64,000 bases of DNA from Syntrophotaleaceae bacterium (GTDB taxonomy: Bacteria; Desulfobacterota; Desulfuromonadia; Desulfuromonadales; Syntrophotaleaceae): assembly GCA_041390365.1 (NCBI GenBank), contig JAWKQB010000001.1:682001-746000 (forward strand), read 5' to 3'. This document shows, piece after piece, positions 24,429 through 32,701 of this stretch. The position numbers were made by a program, and so were the translations under genes. The notes under the pieces were generated by a model. That model ran no database searches. It was not told where the DNA came from and saw nothing but the letters and a program-made list of their open reading frames with translations. Positions within the stretch are counted from its first letter, which is position 1. Each line of letters begins with the position of its first letter.

Positions 24429-24806
24429 ATGAATCGTATCGTCATAGCGGATGATTCCGCGACGGCGCGAATGTTTATCCGGCGCTGCCTGGAAATAATC
24501 GGTTTCGGCGAAGCCGAGATTCTGGAGGCGGAAAACGGTCGGGAAGCTTTGTCCCTGGTCAAGGAAAAGCCGGCCGATCTGCTGTTGACCGATCTCAACA
24601 TGCCGGTCATGGACGGCACCGCGCTGTTGAAATGGGTCAAGGGGAGTCCCCGTCTGACCGATCTCCCCGTACTGGTGATCACCAGTGCTGGCAATCCCGC
24701 AAAGGAAACCGAACTCTGCAGCCTGGGGGCTTTCGGTGTACTGAACAAGCCGGTGTCGCCCGCGGCTTTGTTGGAGGCTCTCGAGCCGCTTATGAAAACG
24801 AACTGA
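24429..24806 (+). CDS. Single-domain response regulator (CheY-like)
   Basis: A 125-residue receiver with no output domain. The acidic pair is A-D-D-S at the start, the phospho-acceptor is Asp55 in L-T-D-L-N-M-P-V-M-D-G, and the conserved lysine is in L-N-K-P-V-S-P. The ATG at 24429 is chosen over a TTG at 24423 because AGGAGG ends 7 bases before it. It stands between the HDOD gene and a CheX-like phosphatase. It may carry the signal from CheA to the flagellar switch or to another target; the sequence does not decide. Confidence 0.92.
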   Translation: MNRIVIADDSATARMFIRRCLEIIGFGEAEILEAENGREALSLVKEKPADLLLTDLNMPVMDGTALLKWVKGSPRLTDLPVLVITSAGNPAKETELCSLGAFGVLNKPVSPAALLEALEPLMKTN

Positions 24807-24820
24807 AAGGGAAAAAGCCA

Positions 24821-25282
24821 ATGTCCGATCGACTGGGTGATGCTGTTTACAGCGCCATTGCCAACACCCTGGAAAACATGACTTTTCTGGAAGTGGGAAA
24901 GGATCTGGCGGATGCCAGGAGGTATCCGGAGGAAGAGATTCTGAGCTGCCGGCTGCTCATACACGATCCGCTCCAGGGGGAGATGTATCTGCTGATGCCC
25001 AGGCCTCTTCTGCAGAAAATCGCCTCCACGGTCTACATCCTGCCGGAACAGGACCTTTCGGAAAAGATGGTCCTGGATATGCTCGGAGAACTGATCAATA
25101 CCATCGGCGGGTTGTTGATGACCGCTTACCTGCCGCAAAACCAGACCTACGCTCTCGGCCTGCCGGAAAACGGCGTTGGGCTGCCGGAAGCAGATTTTTC
25201 AAGCATGAAGGAGTGGGAATTCCAGGTTGACGACATCGTATTTTCCCTGACCCTGGTCGGAGACGGGTTTTTCCAGGAATAG
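24821..25282 (+). CDS. CheX-like protein phosphatase, copy 1
   Basis: A 153-residue protein with one CheX/CheC-type domain. The catalytic signature ExxN is present as Glu90 and Asn93 (G-E-L-I-N-T-I-G-G), which in this family positions water for removal of phosphate from CheY-P. Start is the ATG at 24821 with AAAGGGAAAAAG before it. It lies 14 bases after the first receiver gene and 45 before the second, a position that suggests those receivers as substrates. The overall sequence is divergent, so the family call rests on the signature and context. Confidence 0.7.
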   Translation: MSDRLGDAVYSAIANTLENMTFLEVGKDLADARRYPEEEILSCRLLIHDPLQGEMYLLMPRPLLQKIASTVYILPEQDLSEKMVLDMLGELINTIGGLLMTAYLPQNQTYALGLPENGVGLPEADFSSMKEWEFQVDDIVFSLTLVGDGFFQE

Positions 25283-25327
25283 ACCCTAGAGACGGCATGA
25301 ATTCATTATTGGAAGGAGAACAGAAAC

Positions 25328-25699
25328 ATGAGTAAAAAAGTTTTGATCATTGACGATTCCAACACCATGAGGAAAATCGTTACCCGCTCTCTGCGCCAGG
25401 CCGGGCTGGAATTCGATACCATACTCGAAGCCGGCGACGGCCAGGCGGCCCTCGAGGTGCTGGAAGGTGAAACCGTCGACATCATTCTGAGCGATATCAA
25501 CATGCCCAATATGGACGGGATCGAATTTCTGCGGCAGAAAAATGTCAACGGCAAGATCAAGGATATTCCTGTGGTCATGATCACCACCGAAGCCGGATCG
25601 GAAATTCTCAATGAGGCCATGAGCCTCGGGGCCCGGGGCAGCATCAAGAAACCCTTTACCCCAGACCAGGTCCAGGAAATTCTTGGCAGTCTGCTTTAA
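25328..25699 (+). CDS. cheY: Single-domain response regulator CheY
   Basis: A 123-residue receiver close to the CheY consensus: I-I-D-D-S-N-T-M-R-K-I near the start, phospho-acceptor Asp56 (L-S-D-I-N-M-P-N-M-D-G), T-T-E-A (switch threonine) and the lysine in I-K-K-P-F-T-P. The ribosome site AAGGAGAACAGAAAC precedes the ATG. It is followed after 13 bases by a second CheX-like gene. It looks like the best candidate here for the regulator that binds FliM. Confidence 0.93.
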   Translation: MSKKVLIIDDSNTMRKIVTRSLRQAGLEFDTILEAGDGQAALEVLEGETVDIILSDINMPNMDGIEFLRQKNVNGKIKDIPVVMITTEAGSEILNEAMSLGARGSIKKPFTPDQVQEILGSLL

Positions 25700-25712
25700 A
25701 AGGAGACCTTCT

Positions 25713-26165
25713 GTGGATTTAAACAAAAGCATTTGCAGTGCAACGGTGGAAGTCTTCCAGACCATGCTGATGATGGATGCTGTTCCCGGAGACCCCCTGA
25801 CTGGCCGTAAAGCCCACCATAGCAACTCGGTCAGCGGTATTGTCGGAATTGCCGGCCCTTCCAAGGGAATGGTGGCGATTCACATACCGGAACAGACGGC
25901 ACTGAAAATCACCAGCAGTTTCTTGTGCATGGAAGTCAGCAGCATCGACGAGGATGTCAAGGATGCCATCGGAGAACTGGCGAACATGGTGGCCGGCAGC
26001 ATCAAAGCCGATCTTCTGGATGGAAAGGACTACAAGCTTTCCATTCCTTCCGTGGTTAACGGGGTCGAATACGAGATCGAATGCCTCTCGGAAAGCCAGG
26101 GCGGCATTGTTCCGTTCTCCGTCGACGGGGGGGAATTTATCGTGGAGTTTCATCTCCAGGGCTGA
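25713..26165 (+). CDS. CheX-like protein phosphatase, copy 2
   Basis: A 150-residue CheX-domain protein beginning with GTG (ribosome site AAAGGAGACC). ExxN is Glu88/Asn91 in G-E-L-A-N-M-V-A-G, followed by the pattern D-L-L-D-G-K-D-Y-K-L-S-I-P-S-V-V. G-I-V-G-I-A-G-P-S-K-G-M-V-A-I is the central beta sheet of the family. It is expected to dephosphorylate CheY-P, most simply that of the gene 13 bases upstream. It is a closer match to CheX than copy 1. Confidence 0.85.
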   Translation: MDLNKSICSATVEVFQTMLMMDAVPGDPLTGRKAHHSNSVSGIVGIAGPSKGMVAIHIPEQTALKITSSFLCMEVSSIDEDVKDAIGELANMVAGSIKADLLDGKDYKLSIPSVVNGVEYEIECLSESQGGIVPFSVDGGEFIVEFHLQG

Positions 26166-26197
26166 AAAACCCATTTGTTCAATGCATCCTGTTCATC

Positions 26198-26231
26198 GGG
26201 CCGGGTTTTTCCCCCAGGAGAAACCCGGCCC
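26198..26231 (+). terminator. Strong hairpin after the second cheX gene
   Basis: Perfect 11-base stem GGGCCGGGTTT (26198-26208) and AAACCCGGCCC (26221-26231) with a 12-base loop, 32 bases after the cheX stop. The downstream tract (TGTATTAT) is only moderately T-rich, so it may be a partial terminator or an RNA 3' end. Confidence 0.55.
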
Positions 26232-26328
26232 TGTATTATGGATTGCCGGCAGGCGTCTGCAGCCTTTGGCCCGAATTGTTTTACCAGAAAGGGGCGTTCC
26301 AGGGGTATTTTTTGCCATGGATTTATGG

Positions 26329-26334
26329 TAATAT
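26329..26334 (+). promoter_or_regulatory. Possible extended -10 element before the CheX/pseudo-receiver gene
   Basis: TAATAT preceded by TGG (extended -10 pattern), about 50 bases before the start at 26386 and beyond the hairpin at 26198-26231. No good -35 box is visible. Confidence 0.28.
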
Positions 26335-26385
26335 CGCCGCCTCACCAGGATCGGTTCTCCTGCGCTTGCACCCGGACAGTTAACC

Positions 26386-27492
26386 ATGGAAATCAAAAAA
26401 GTCATCATCAGCACCCTGGAGGATGCAGGCTGCAAAATCGAAACGGAACTGGGCGGCCTGTTGGGCTGCCAGCTCACCATTTCTTCCCCCACGACCTCCC
26501 AGCTCAGCAAAAGCGAATTTTTTTCCGGCATCGGGAAAAAAATGGTCCTGACCCGCATGGCTGTCAGCGGCGACAAGGAAGGCTCTCTCTACGTCTTTTG
26601 TCAATTGAAGGATGCCGTAAAGCTGGGCGGGACCTTGATCATGTTGCCGCCGGCCGAACTGGAAAAGAGGATCAAAAAAGAGGAGTTCGGAGAGGAAGAA
26701 ACCGATGCCTTCGGTGAAATCGCCAACATTCTCTCCGGGGATCTCAACGCGGCATTTGAGGAGTGCTACCCGGAAAAGCTTCATTTCAAAAAAATCGATC
26801 TCCAGGTCTTGCTGACGGCAAAGGTCGATCCCGGATCTGACGATCCCTTTCCCCCGGGAGACTATGTCTGTGCCTCATACCCGATGAATCTGGATGACCA
26901 GACGTTGGGCGATTTGATCCTTCTTTTTCCTGCCGGGATTCTTGGCATGGGCGCTGTACCGGCGGAGGTCCCGCCGGCAGAGGAGGAGATGTTCGTGCCT
27001 TCGGAACTTCCCCCGGCGGCCGGCGGCGCCGATGTGGAATCTTTGGTCAGACCGGTGGTCCGTACCAAAGGGGCGGCCGATAATGGGGCAGCGGGTGAAT
27101 CCGATCAGGGACTTGGGGGAAAAGCGGTTGTCCTGATTGTCTCGGAAGCAAAGGGCAGTGCCGAGTCGCTGCTCGAAGTGCTGCAGGCGAACGGATGGGG
27201 GGCGAAGCTGCTGGGAGGAAAGGAGAATTTCAAGGAGGTCATCGAGGATACTGTTGCGGAGGTCAGGGGCGTATTTCTGGTCATGGAAAATATCGAGGAC
27301 CAGAGCTTTGCCACGGCCATAAAGATCCGTTCGGCTTTCGGCAAATCGGTACCTCTGATTGCGGCGGGTTCGCAATGGACCCGGACCAAAGTCCTGCAGG
27401 CGGTCAAGTACGGGGTCCGTGACATCCTGCTCCTTCCGGCGACCAGCGAAGAGATTCTGGAAAAGGTTTCTGCCCATTTTGGGCAGAAGTGA
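26386..27492 (+). CDS. CheX/FliY-like phosphatase fused to a degenerate receiver
   Basis: A 368-residue protein. Residues 1-185 form a CheC/CheX/FliY-type domain with ExxN as Glu111/Asn114 (G-E-I-A-N-I-L-S-G). A Pro/Glu/Ala-rich linker (about 195-245) joins it to a C-terminal receiver-like fold (about 250-368: V-V-L-I-V-S-E ... V-P-L-I-A-A-G-S ... G-V-R-D-I-L-L-L-P-A). That receiver lacks the acidic pair, and the acceptor strand reads V-F-L-V-M-E-N, so phosphorylation is unlikely. It may use the pseudo-receiver as a docking or sensing module. It lies beyond a hairpin, so it may have its own promoter. Confidence 0.72.
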   Translation: MEIKKVIISTLEDAGCKIETELGGLLGCQLTISSPTTSQLSKSEFFSGIGKKMVLTRMAVSGDKEGSLYVFCQLKDAVKLGGTLIMLPPAELEKRIKKEEFGEEETDAFGEIANILSGDLNAAFEECYPEKLHFKKIDLQVLLTAKVDPGSDDPFPPGDYVCASYPMNLDDQTLGDLILLFPAGILGMGAVPAEVPPAEEEMFVPSELPPAAGGADVESLVRPVVRTKGAADNGAAGESDQGLGGKAVVLIVSEAKGSAESLLEVLQANGWGAKLLGGKENFKEVIEDTVAEVRGVFLVMENIEDQSFATAIKIRSAFGKSVPLIAAGSQWTRTKVLQAVKYGVRDILLLPATSEEILEKVSAHFGQK

Positions 27493-27551
27493 CGGCATTC
27501 GCCACGGCTGCCACAAAAACTTTTTTGAAATGACAGCCGGGCAAGAGGGGT

Positions 27552-28988
27552 TTAATCCTCAACTTCGACAAACTCTTCGTTTTCCGCTCTCTTTCTTTTG
27601 ATCTTTTCAATCAGGGTGGTGCGTTTCAAATTCAGCAGTTTGGCTGCCTCCCGCTTGTTGCCCCCGGTCAGCATCAGTGCATGCCGGATCAGCTGGCTTT
27701 CGAACTGGCTGACCATGGAGTTGAAGTCGATGCCGCTGCTGCTGAAGTTGATTTCCGGTCCCTCCAGGGAAATGTTCGGTTCCGCTCCTCCCGTGGCTTC
27801 TCCCCCCTGATAGTTCTCAGGCAGATCTTCCACGGTCACGGTGGCGCCTCCGCAGAAGATGGCCATCCGCTGGACGAGGTTTTCCAACTCCCTGACATTG
27901 CCAGGCCAATTGTAGCGCATGAGCGTCTGAACCGATTCGTGAGAAAAGCCTTTTAACGCCTTTTTCCGGTTGCGGTTGGCAATGGCAACGAAACGTTCGA
28001 TCAGCAGTGGAATGTCCTCCCGGCGTTCCCTCAAGGGGGGGACGCTCAGGGGCACAACGTTCAACCGGTAATAGAGGTCTTCCCTGAATTTTCCTTCGGC
28101 GACGCATTTTTCCAGGTCGCGGTGGGTTGCGGCTACAATTCTTACATCCACCGGTATCGGCTTGATTCCACCCACCGGCTCGAATTCCCGCTCCTGGATC
28201 ACCCGAAGAAGCTTGGCCTGGAGGCTGGGTTTCATGTCGCCAATTTCATCCAGGAACAGGGTGCCCCCTTCACTGTACTGGATGCGGCCCATCTTGGACT
28301 GATTGGCGCCCGTGAAGGCTCCTTTCACATATCCGAAAAGCTCGCTTTCCAGAAGATCTTCAGGAATGGCGGCGCAGTTCACCGGCACGAAGTTTTTTCC
28401 CCGGCGCGGCCCGTGGGCGTGGATGGCGCGGGCCACCAGTTCCTTTCCGGTACCGCTTTCTCCCAGAATCAGGACCGACGTATTCCCTTCGCTGGCCACC
28501 TGGTCGATACACTTGAACAGTTTCTGCATCTTCTGGGAATTGCCGATGATGCCATGGTAGCCTTCGGTTTTTCGAGTCTTTCTGCCGCGCTCTTCGCCAT
28601 CGGTCAAAAAGTCGTTATGCCGCAGGGCTCTGGAGGTGGCGATGACCACCTCTTCCAGATCGTAGGGAGTATGAATGCAGAAAAAGGCACCGGCCTTCAA
28701 TGCCTCAACCCGGCAGGCACGATCATTTTCAGGAAGTCCGGCCAGGGTGATCAGCTGCGGGTTGGCCTGTAGGGACTTTTTCAGAAGATCGATGCCGGCC
28801 TTGTCGGGGAGAAAGAGGTCGGTCAGCATGACTCCGACATCCTCACTGCCTACCACCTGCAGGGCCTGATCCGGATTGTCCGCTTCCAGAACCAGGCAGT
28901 CGTTTCTGTCGCGCAACACCACCGCAAGCTTCTCACGCTCTGCTTTGTTGTCGCTTACCAAAAGGATACTTCGAAGGGAGTCCTGCAT
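27552..28988 (-). CDS. Sigma-54-dependent response regulator (FlrC/NtrC type)
   Basis: A 478-residue transcription activator. The N-terminal receiver (1-120) has Asp57 in L-T-D-L-F-L-P but only S-D in place of the usual D-D pair. The AAA+ domain has Walker A G-E-S-G-T-G-K-E, the sigma-54 contact loop G-A-F-T-G-A, Walker B G-G-T-L-F-L-D-E-I-G-D and the R-finger region; a Fis-type helix-turn-helix ends the protein (N-K-R-E-A-A-K-L-L-N-L-K-R-T-T-L). The ATG at 28988 is preferred, with an upstream in-frame codon at 29033 as alternative. It lies between the chemotaxis block and the flagellar-type unknown gene, so it probably drives the RpoN promoter at 18105-18121. Confidence 0.88.
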   Translation of the reverse strand: MQDSLRSILLVSDNKAEREKLAVVLRDRNDCLVLEADNPDQALQVVGSEDVGVMLTDLFLPDKAGIDLLKKSLQANPQLITLAGLPENDRACRVEALKAGAFFCIHTPYDLEEVVIATSRALRHNDFLTDGEERGRKTRKTEGYHGIIGNSQKMQKLFKCIDQVASEGNTSVLILGESGTGKELVARAIHAHGPRRGKNFVPVNCAAIPEDLLESELFGYVKGAFTGANQSKMGRIQYSEGGTLFLDEIGDMKPSLQAKLLRVIQEREFEPVGGIKPIPVDVRIVAATHRDLEKCVAEGKFREDLYYRLNVVPLSVPPLRERREDIPLLIERFVAIANRNRKKALKGFSHESVQTLMRYNWPGNVRELENLVQRMAIFCGGATVTVEDLPENYQGGEATGGAEPNISLEGPEINFSSSGIDFNSMVSQFESQLIRHALMLTGGNKREAAKLLNLKRTTLIEKIKRKRAENEEFVEVED

Positions 28989-29207
28989 TTTCTCATGTCC
29001 ATTGAATTGGGTAAGCTGATCTGGGCACTCCACAGTTCGACACGTGCCTACCGTTGTTTACAGGATGCGGCGGCGCCCTACTTTAACAAAACCTTGACAG
29101 AGAAAAAAGCTTATTTTCTACAAAATGAGACGCATTTTCAAAAATGGACCGGAAAACTGAGATATATTGGATCGCCCGCCTCGCTTCCACAGCGCTTCCT
29201 GCCACAA

Positions 29208-29696
29208 TCAGGCACGAATTCGGATACGGTTTTCTGACTGCAGGGTCTGAACATTTTCGGCTGACTGGGGAAAGCCATAAGCCTTGCGAACCAGTCGTCT
29301 GGTTTCGGGGGTTTCTCTGTCCTCGGCTCTGGCTGGTTCCCGTTGAGGGGGTGCCTGTTCGCCATCTGCCACTGGGGCAACGGACTGGACAGGGGCCATG
29401 GCCAGCTCCCGGGTCAGGGCGGGTTCTCCTTCGGCGGGGGGATTCGGTGCCGGCATCAAAACGGGGGGCAGATCCTGTCTAGGTAAGGTGGGGAAGGACA
29501 GAGCCCCCGCCGCGGCAACCGCATCATTGGAAAAAGTGACCCGGTCATACGTTGATCCGGAGGTGTCGACCTTTGCCGATGAAAGTCGCTTCGAAAGAGT
29601 CTCATCGGTTTTGGCGGAATTCCGATTGGGCGCACTGGCATTTTTAGGGGAGAAAAAGCTGCCGAAAAATTCGGTCAATTCCCGAGGAATATGCAT
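29208..29696 (-). CDS. Hypothetical protein, possibly flagella-related
   Basis: A 162-residue protein that I cannot assign. It is hydrophilic, without signal peptide or membrane helix. A Ser/Thr/Lys-rich N-terminal third leads to S-T-Y-D-R-V-T-F-S-N-D-A, a pattern like the D-R-V-T-L-S-x-x-A phrase of several small flagellar regulators and axial-associated proteins; then a Pro/Ala/Glu-rich linker and a basic C terminus. A weak ribosome site (AGAAGGGG) lies 11 bases before the ATG. It stands upstream of and in line with the sigma-54 regulator gene. Confidence 0.6.
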   Translation of the reverse strand: MHIPRELTEFFGSFFSPKNASAPNRNSAKTDETLSKRLSSAKVDTSGSTYDRVTFSNDAVAAAGALSFPTLPRQDLPPVLMPAPNPPAEGEPALTRELAMAPVQSVAPVADGEQAPPQREPARAEDRETPETRRLVRKAYGFPQSAENVQTLQSENRIRIRA

Positions 29697-30062
29697 GTAT
29701 AACGTGGCCCCTTCTCTCTGGGTGGTTACCCCTTTTATTCGAGTCGATTTTTCCGGGTGGTATCTAGGGTATCGAAAAGCCTTATGCGCTCCTCAAACCA
29801 GCTCTGCCCCCGGTTGCATTTCTTCTAATTTTATCAGGTCGAAGCTCCCTTTGCCAAGCGGCCTGAGACCGGGGATTGCTCGAGCTGTCCACAGCATTTG
29901 TGGAGAACCTTTGGGATAAGTCGACCTTGCCGGATGTAAGTGGCCATATCTTCGATATACTTGACGGATTGCCCAGTTCCTGGGCAACCTTCCTGCAGCC
30001 GGTCAATTCTTGCGCCGCTTAACCGTTTCCTCCAACACCAGCAGCCTAACAATCGTCGGATC
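29697..30062. other. Gene-poor spacer between the AMMECR1 gene and the hypothetical gene
   Basis: 366 bases. It contains a probable sigma-70 promoter on the minus strand (29828-29857) and a CCACA-AATGC-TGTGG inverted repeat on the minus strand at about 29888-29902. Three overlapping minus-strand frames of 64-74 codons have protein-like stretches (for example Y-I-E-D-M-A-T-Y-I-R) but each is short and lacks a good start, so I do not call a gene. Confidence 0.5.
29828..29857 (-). promoter_or_regulatory. Candidate sigma-70 promoter for the 29208-29696 gene
   Basis: Minus-strand TTGGCA (plus 29852-29857), an 18-base spacer, then TAAAAT (plus 29828-29833) preceded by TGA. Both boxes match 5 of 6 consensus bases. 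It would give a leader of about 120 bases. Confidence 0.45.
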
Positions 30063-30641
30063 CTAGCCGCAAGTGGCTCTGTTCACGGATTTTTTCCTGC
30101 CGAACACCTCGGCGCTGAAAATATAGATTTCACAATCCTCCGCGCGCCAGGCCTCCTGGGGAAGACCGGCCTTGGTGCAGGTTTGCTGCAGGAAGGAATC
30201 CCGGTCCCAGCCATATTCGAGAGCGACCTGCGGCAAAAGAACCCCACGATGATACCCTTTTTCCAGGTAGATGCCGTGAATGCCAACCTTTATTTCTTCC
30301 GGTTTTTCTATTTTTTTCAGCGGCGACAGAACCGATATTTCCAGATCGAAATCTTCCAAATCTTCTGCTCGCATCGGATAGAAACGGGGGTCTTTGGTGG
30401 CAGAGGCGGCAGCCATTTCAGCGACTTCCATGAAGAGGGGCAGTTCGGACTGGAAATTGCCGATGCAGCCTCGCAACTGACCCTGACAGGTGATGGTTAC
30501 GAAGCAGCCTCGGCGAATATTGAGAGCCTTCTCTTCCCGCGGTTCCACGTACATGGATCCGGTGCTGACGACACTCGCGATGGCCTCGCGGGCAATGTCC
30601 AGCAGTATCTCCTTTTCCCTGCTTTTCAAAGGGGTGTCCAT
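30063..30641 (-). CDS. AMMECR1-domain protein
   Basis: A 192-residue protein of the AMMECR1 family, with the invariant L-R-G-C-I-G motif (about residues 56-61) and D-P-R-F-Y-P-M, V-L-S-P-L, G-V-L-L-P-Q-V-A. In bacteria it is often found with MEMO-like and radical SAM partners as the AmmeMemoRadiSam set; those partners are not in this window. The ATG at 30641 follows GTGAGGAG with correct spacing; a GTG inside that ribosome site at 30653 is rejected. Molecular function is unknown. Confidence 0.88.
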   Translation of the reverse strand: MDTPLKSREKEILLDIAREAIASVVSTGSMYVEPREEKALNIRRGCFVTITCQGQLRGCIGNFQSELPLFMEVAEMAAASATKDPRFYPMRAEDLEDFDLEISVLSPLKKIEKPEEIKVGIHGIYLEKGYHRGVLLPQVALEYGWDRDSFLQQTCTKAGLPQEAWRAEDCEIYIFSAEVFGRKKSVNRATCG

Positions 30642-30719
30642 AATACTCCTCACCAGATGGATCCGCGCATGAGTGCTTTGGCAATTCCAAAAAGAATATA
30701 AGGGGATTGTTTTTCAATT

Positions 30720-32531
30720 TCAACCCTGCTTTTTCTGGGCCCTCTTGCGTTCGTTTTCGTCCAGCAGCTTTTTTCGCAGACGGATCGATTTTGGAGTGAT
30801 CTCAACGAGTTCGTCCTCGTCGATATATTCCAGAGCCTGCTCCAGGGACAGCTCGCGGGGCGGCGTCAGACGGATGGCCTCATCGCTTCCCGAAGCCCGG
30901 ATGTTGGTCAATTTTTTCCCTTTGCAGGCGTTGACGACCAGATCGTTGCCCTTGGCGTGCTCACCGATGATCATGCCTTCATAAACACGAACGCCGGGTC
31001 CAACGAAGAGAATGCCCCGATCCTGCAGGTTGAACAGGGAATAGGCGACGGTCTCGCCATCCTCCATGGCAATCAGGACCCCGTTTTTGCGGCCGGGGAT
31101 CAGACCTTTGTAGGGGGCGTATTCGTGAAAGACATGGTTCATGACGCCGGTTCCCCGGGTGTCGGTGAGAAACTCGGTGCGAAAGCCGATCAGTCCACGG
31201 GCGGGAATGATGAATTCGAGACGGGTCGTTCCTTCCAGCGGATGCATGGCAATCATTTCCGCCTTGCGGCCTCCGAGTTTTTCGATCACCGTTCCCTGGT
31301 ACTCTTCGGGCACGTCGATGACCAGATACTCGAGAGGCTCGCAGCAGGCTCCGTCGATGTCCCTGAGGATGACTTCCGGTTTCGAGACCGCCAGTTCGAA
31401 ACCTTCCCGGCGCATGTTTTCGATGAGAATCGAAAGGTGCAGTTCGCCCCTGCCGGAAACCTTGAATGTGTCCGTATTGGCGGTTTCCTCAACCCGAAGG
31501 GAGATGTTGGTGCGCAATTCCTTGAAAAGGCGTTCCCGGATATTTCGGGACGTGACGTATTTCCCCTCCTGACCGGCGAAGGGGGAGGAATTGACCATGA
31601 AGTTCATCGACAGGGTCGGTTCGTCGATGGCGACGTAAGGCAGTGCCTGAGGGCTGGCTGCGTCGGCAAAGGTTTCACCGATGCCGATATTTTCAAAGCC
31701 GGCGATACTGACGATATCGCCGGCACCGGCTTCGGCCAGCTCCACCTGTTTCAGACCCTGATAACCCAGGAGTTTCGAGATGCGGCCGTTGGACACCTTG
31801 CCGTCCTTGTTCACCACTGCGATGGTCTGGCCGGTGGCGACCTTGCCGTTGGCGATCTTGCCGGTGGCGATGCGGCCCAAATAGTCGTTATAGTCGATGC
31901 TGCTTACCAGCATCTGGAAATCCGCATCCGGTTCACCGGCAGGCGGCGCAACGTGCTCGGCGATCATCTGGAAAAGAGGTTCGAGATTCTCCGATTCCTC
32001 GGCTGGATCCCGTTTGGCGATCCCGGCTTTGGCGTTGGTGTAGACGATGGGAAAATCGAGTTGCGATTCGTCGGCACTGAGTTCGCAGAACAGGTCGAAA
32101 ACCATATCGACCACCTGCTCGGGACGAGCTCCCGGCCGGTCTATCTTGTTGATGACGACGATCGGCCTGATGCCGAGATCGAGGGATTTCTTCAGCACGA
32201 ACCGGGTCTGGGGCATGGGGCCGTCGAAAGCGTCAACCAGCAGCAGGACCGAGTCGACCATTTTCAGGACCCGCTCCACCTCGCCGCCAAAATCGGCATG
32301 ACCGGGAGTGTCGACGATGTTGATCTTCAGGCCGCCGTGAAAAATCGACAGGTTTTTCGAAAGGATGGTGATGCCGCGCTCCTTTTCGAGGTCGTTGCTG
32401 TCCATGATCCGCTCGGTGATCACCTGATTGTCGCGAAAAATTCCCGACTGTTTCAGCATGGCGTCCACCAGGGTGGTCTTGCCGTGATCGACGTGGGCAA
32501 TGATAGCGATATTGCGTATGTTTTGGAGCAT
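30720..32531 (-). CDS. typA: Ribosome-associated GTPase TypA/BipA
   Basis: A 603-residue translational GTPase related to EF-G, important for ribosome assembly and stress growth. G-domain motifs seen are A-H-V-D-H-G-K-T-T-L (G1), the G2 threonine in R-G-I-T-I-L, D-T-P-G-H-A-D-F (G3), N-K-I-D-R (G4) and S-x-K-equivalent T-N-A-K-A-G (G5). The C-terminal half has the BipA-specific region (R-G-E-L-H-L-S-I-L-I-E-N-M-R-R-E-G and R-G-L-I-G-F-R-T-E-F). The start at 32531 puts the family-typical N-x-R-N-I-A-I-I at the N terminus; an upstream in-frame start at 32600 would add 23 unusual residues. Confidence 0.95.
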   Translation of the reverse strand: MLQNIRNIAIIAHVDHGKTTLVDAMLKQSGIFRDNQVITERIMDSNDLEKERGITILSKNLSIFHGGLKINIVDTPGHADFGGEVERVLKMVDSVLLLVDAFDGPMPQTRFVLKKSLDLGIRPIVVINKIDRPGARPEQVVDMVFDLFCELSADESQLDFPIVYTNAKAGIAKRDPAEESENLEPLFQMIAEHVAPPAGEPDADFQMLVSSIDYNDYLGRIATGKIANGKVATGQTIAVVNKDGKVSNGRISKLLGYQGLKQVELAEAGAGDIVSIAGFENIGIGETFADAASPQALPYVAIDEPTLSMNFMVNSSPFAGQEGKYVTSRNIRERLFKELRTNISLRVEETANTDTFKVSGRGELHLSILIENMRREGFELAVSKPEVILRDIDGACCEPLEYLVIDVPEEYQGTVIEKLGGRKAEMIAMHPLEGTTRLEFIIPARGLIGFRTEFLTDTRGTGVMNHVFHEYAPYKGLIPGRKNGVLIAMEDGETVAYSLFNLQDRGILFVGPGVRVYEGMIIGEHAKGNDLVVNACKGKKLTNIRASGSDEAIRLTPPRELSLEQALEYIDEDELVEITPKSIRLRKKLLDENERKRAQKKQG

Positions 32532-32633
32532 GTGAAGGTTTTTCTCCTGGTCTCTGTTTTGGTATGTATCGTTTCCGAGAAATCCGCCCATCTTATACAT
32601 TTCCTTGTCGAATAACCAGATAAAAATTCATTT

Positions 32634-32701
32634 GGTATCGGCGTCGGAATCGGTGCCGAAAAGACTCTATCCGCACCCGAACTTGAACCCGATACCGATA
32701 T
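32634..32701. repeat. Six-base periodic spacer array with inverted ends
   Basis: GGTATC-GGCGTC-GGAATC-GGTGCC-G (32634 onward) faces CCGATA-CCGATA-TC (32689-32702). GGTATCGG (32634-32641) pairs perfectly with CCGATACC (32689-32696). It fills the divergent gap between typA and the M48 protease gene. Confidence 0.7.

Noticed and set aside
29091..29120. TTGACA at 29095 followed by TCTACA on the plus strand
   Set aside because: The -10 match is poor and no plus-strand gene follows for more than 3 kb.
29885..29905. DnaA-box-like pair (TTCTCCACA facing TGTGGACAG on the minus strand)
   Set aside because: One and two mismatches to TTATNCACA, only two boxes, no AT-rich region or replication gene beside it.
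29782..30052. Overlapping minus-strand frames that together resemble a decayed small gene
   Set aside because: Protein-like pieces occur in all three frames, none has a good start, and joining them needs several frameshifts; support is too weak.
30957..32615. Open frame of 552 codons antisense to typA
   Set aside because: Shadow of typA with no recognisable motif.
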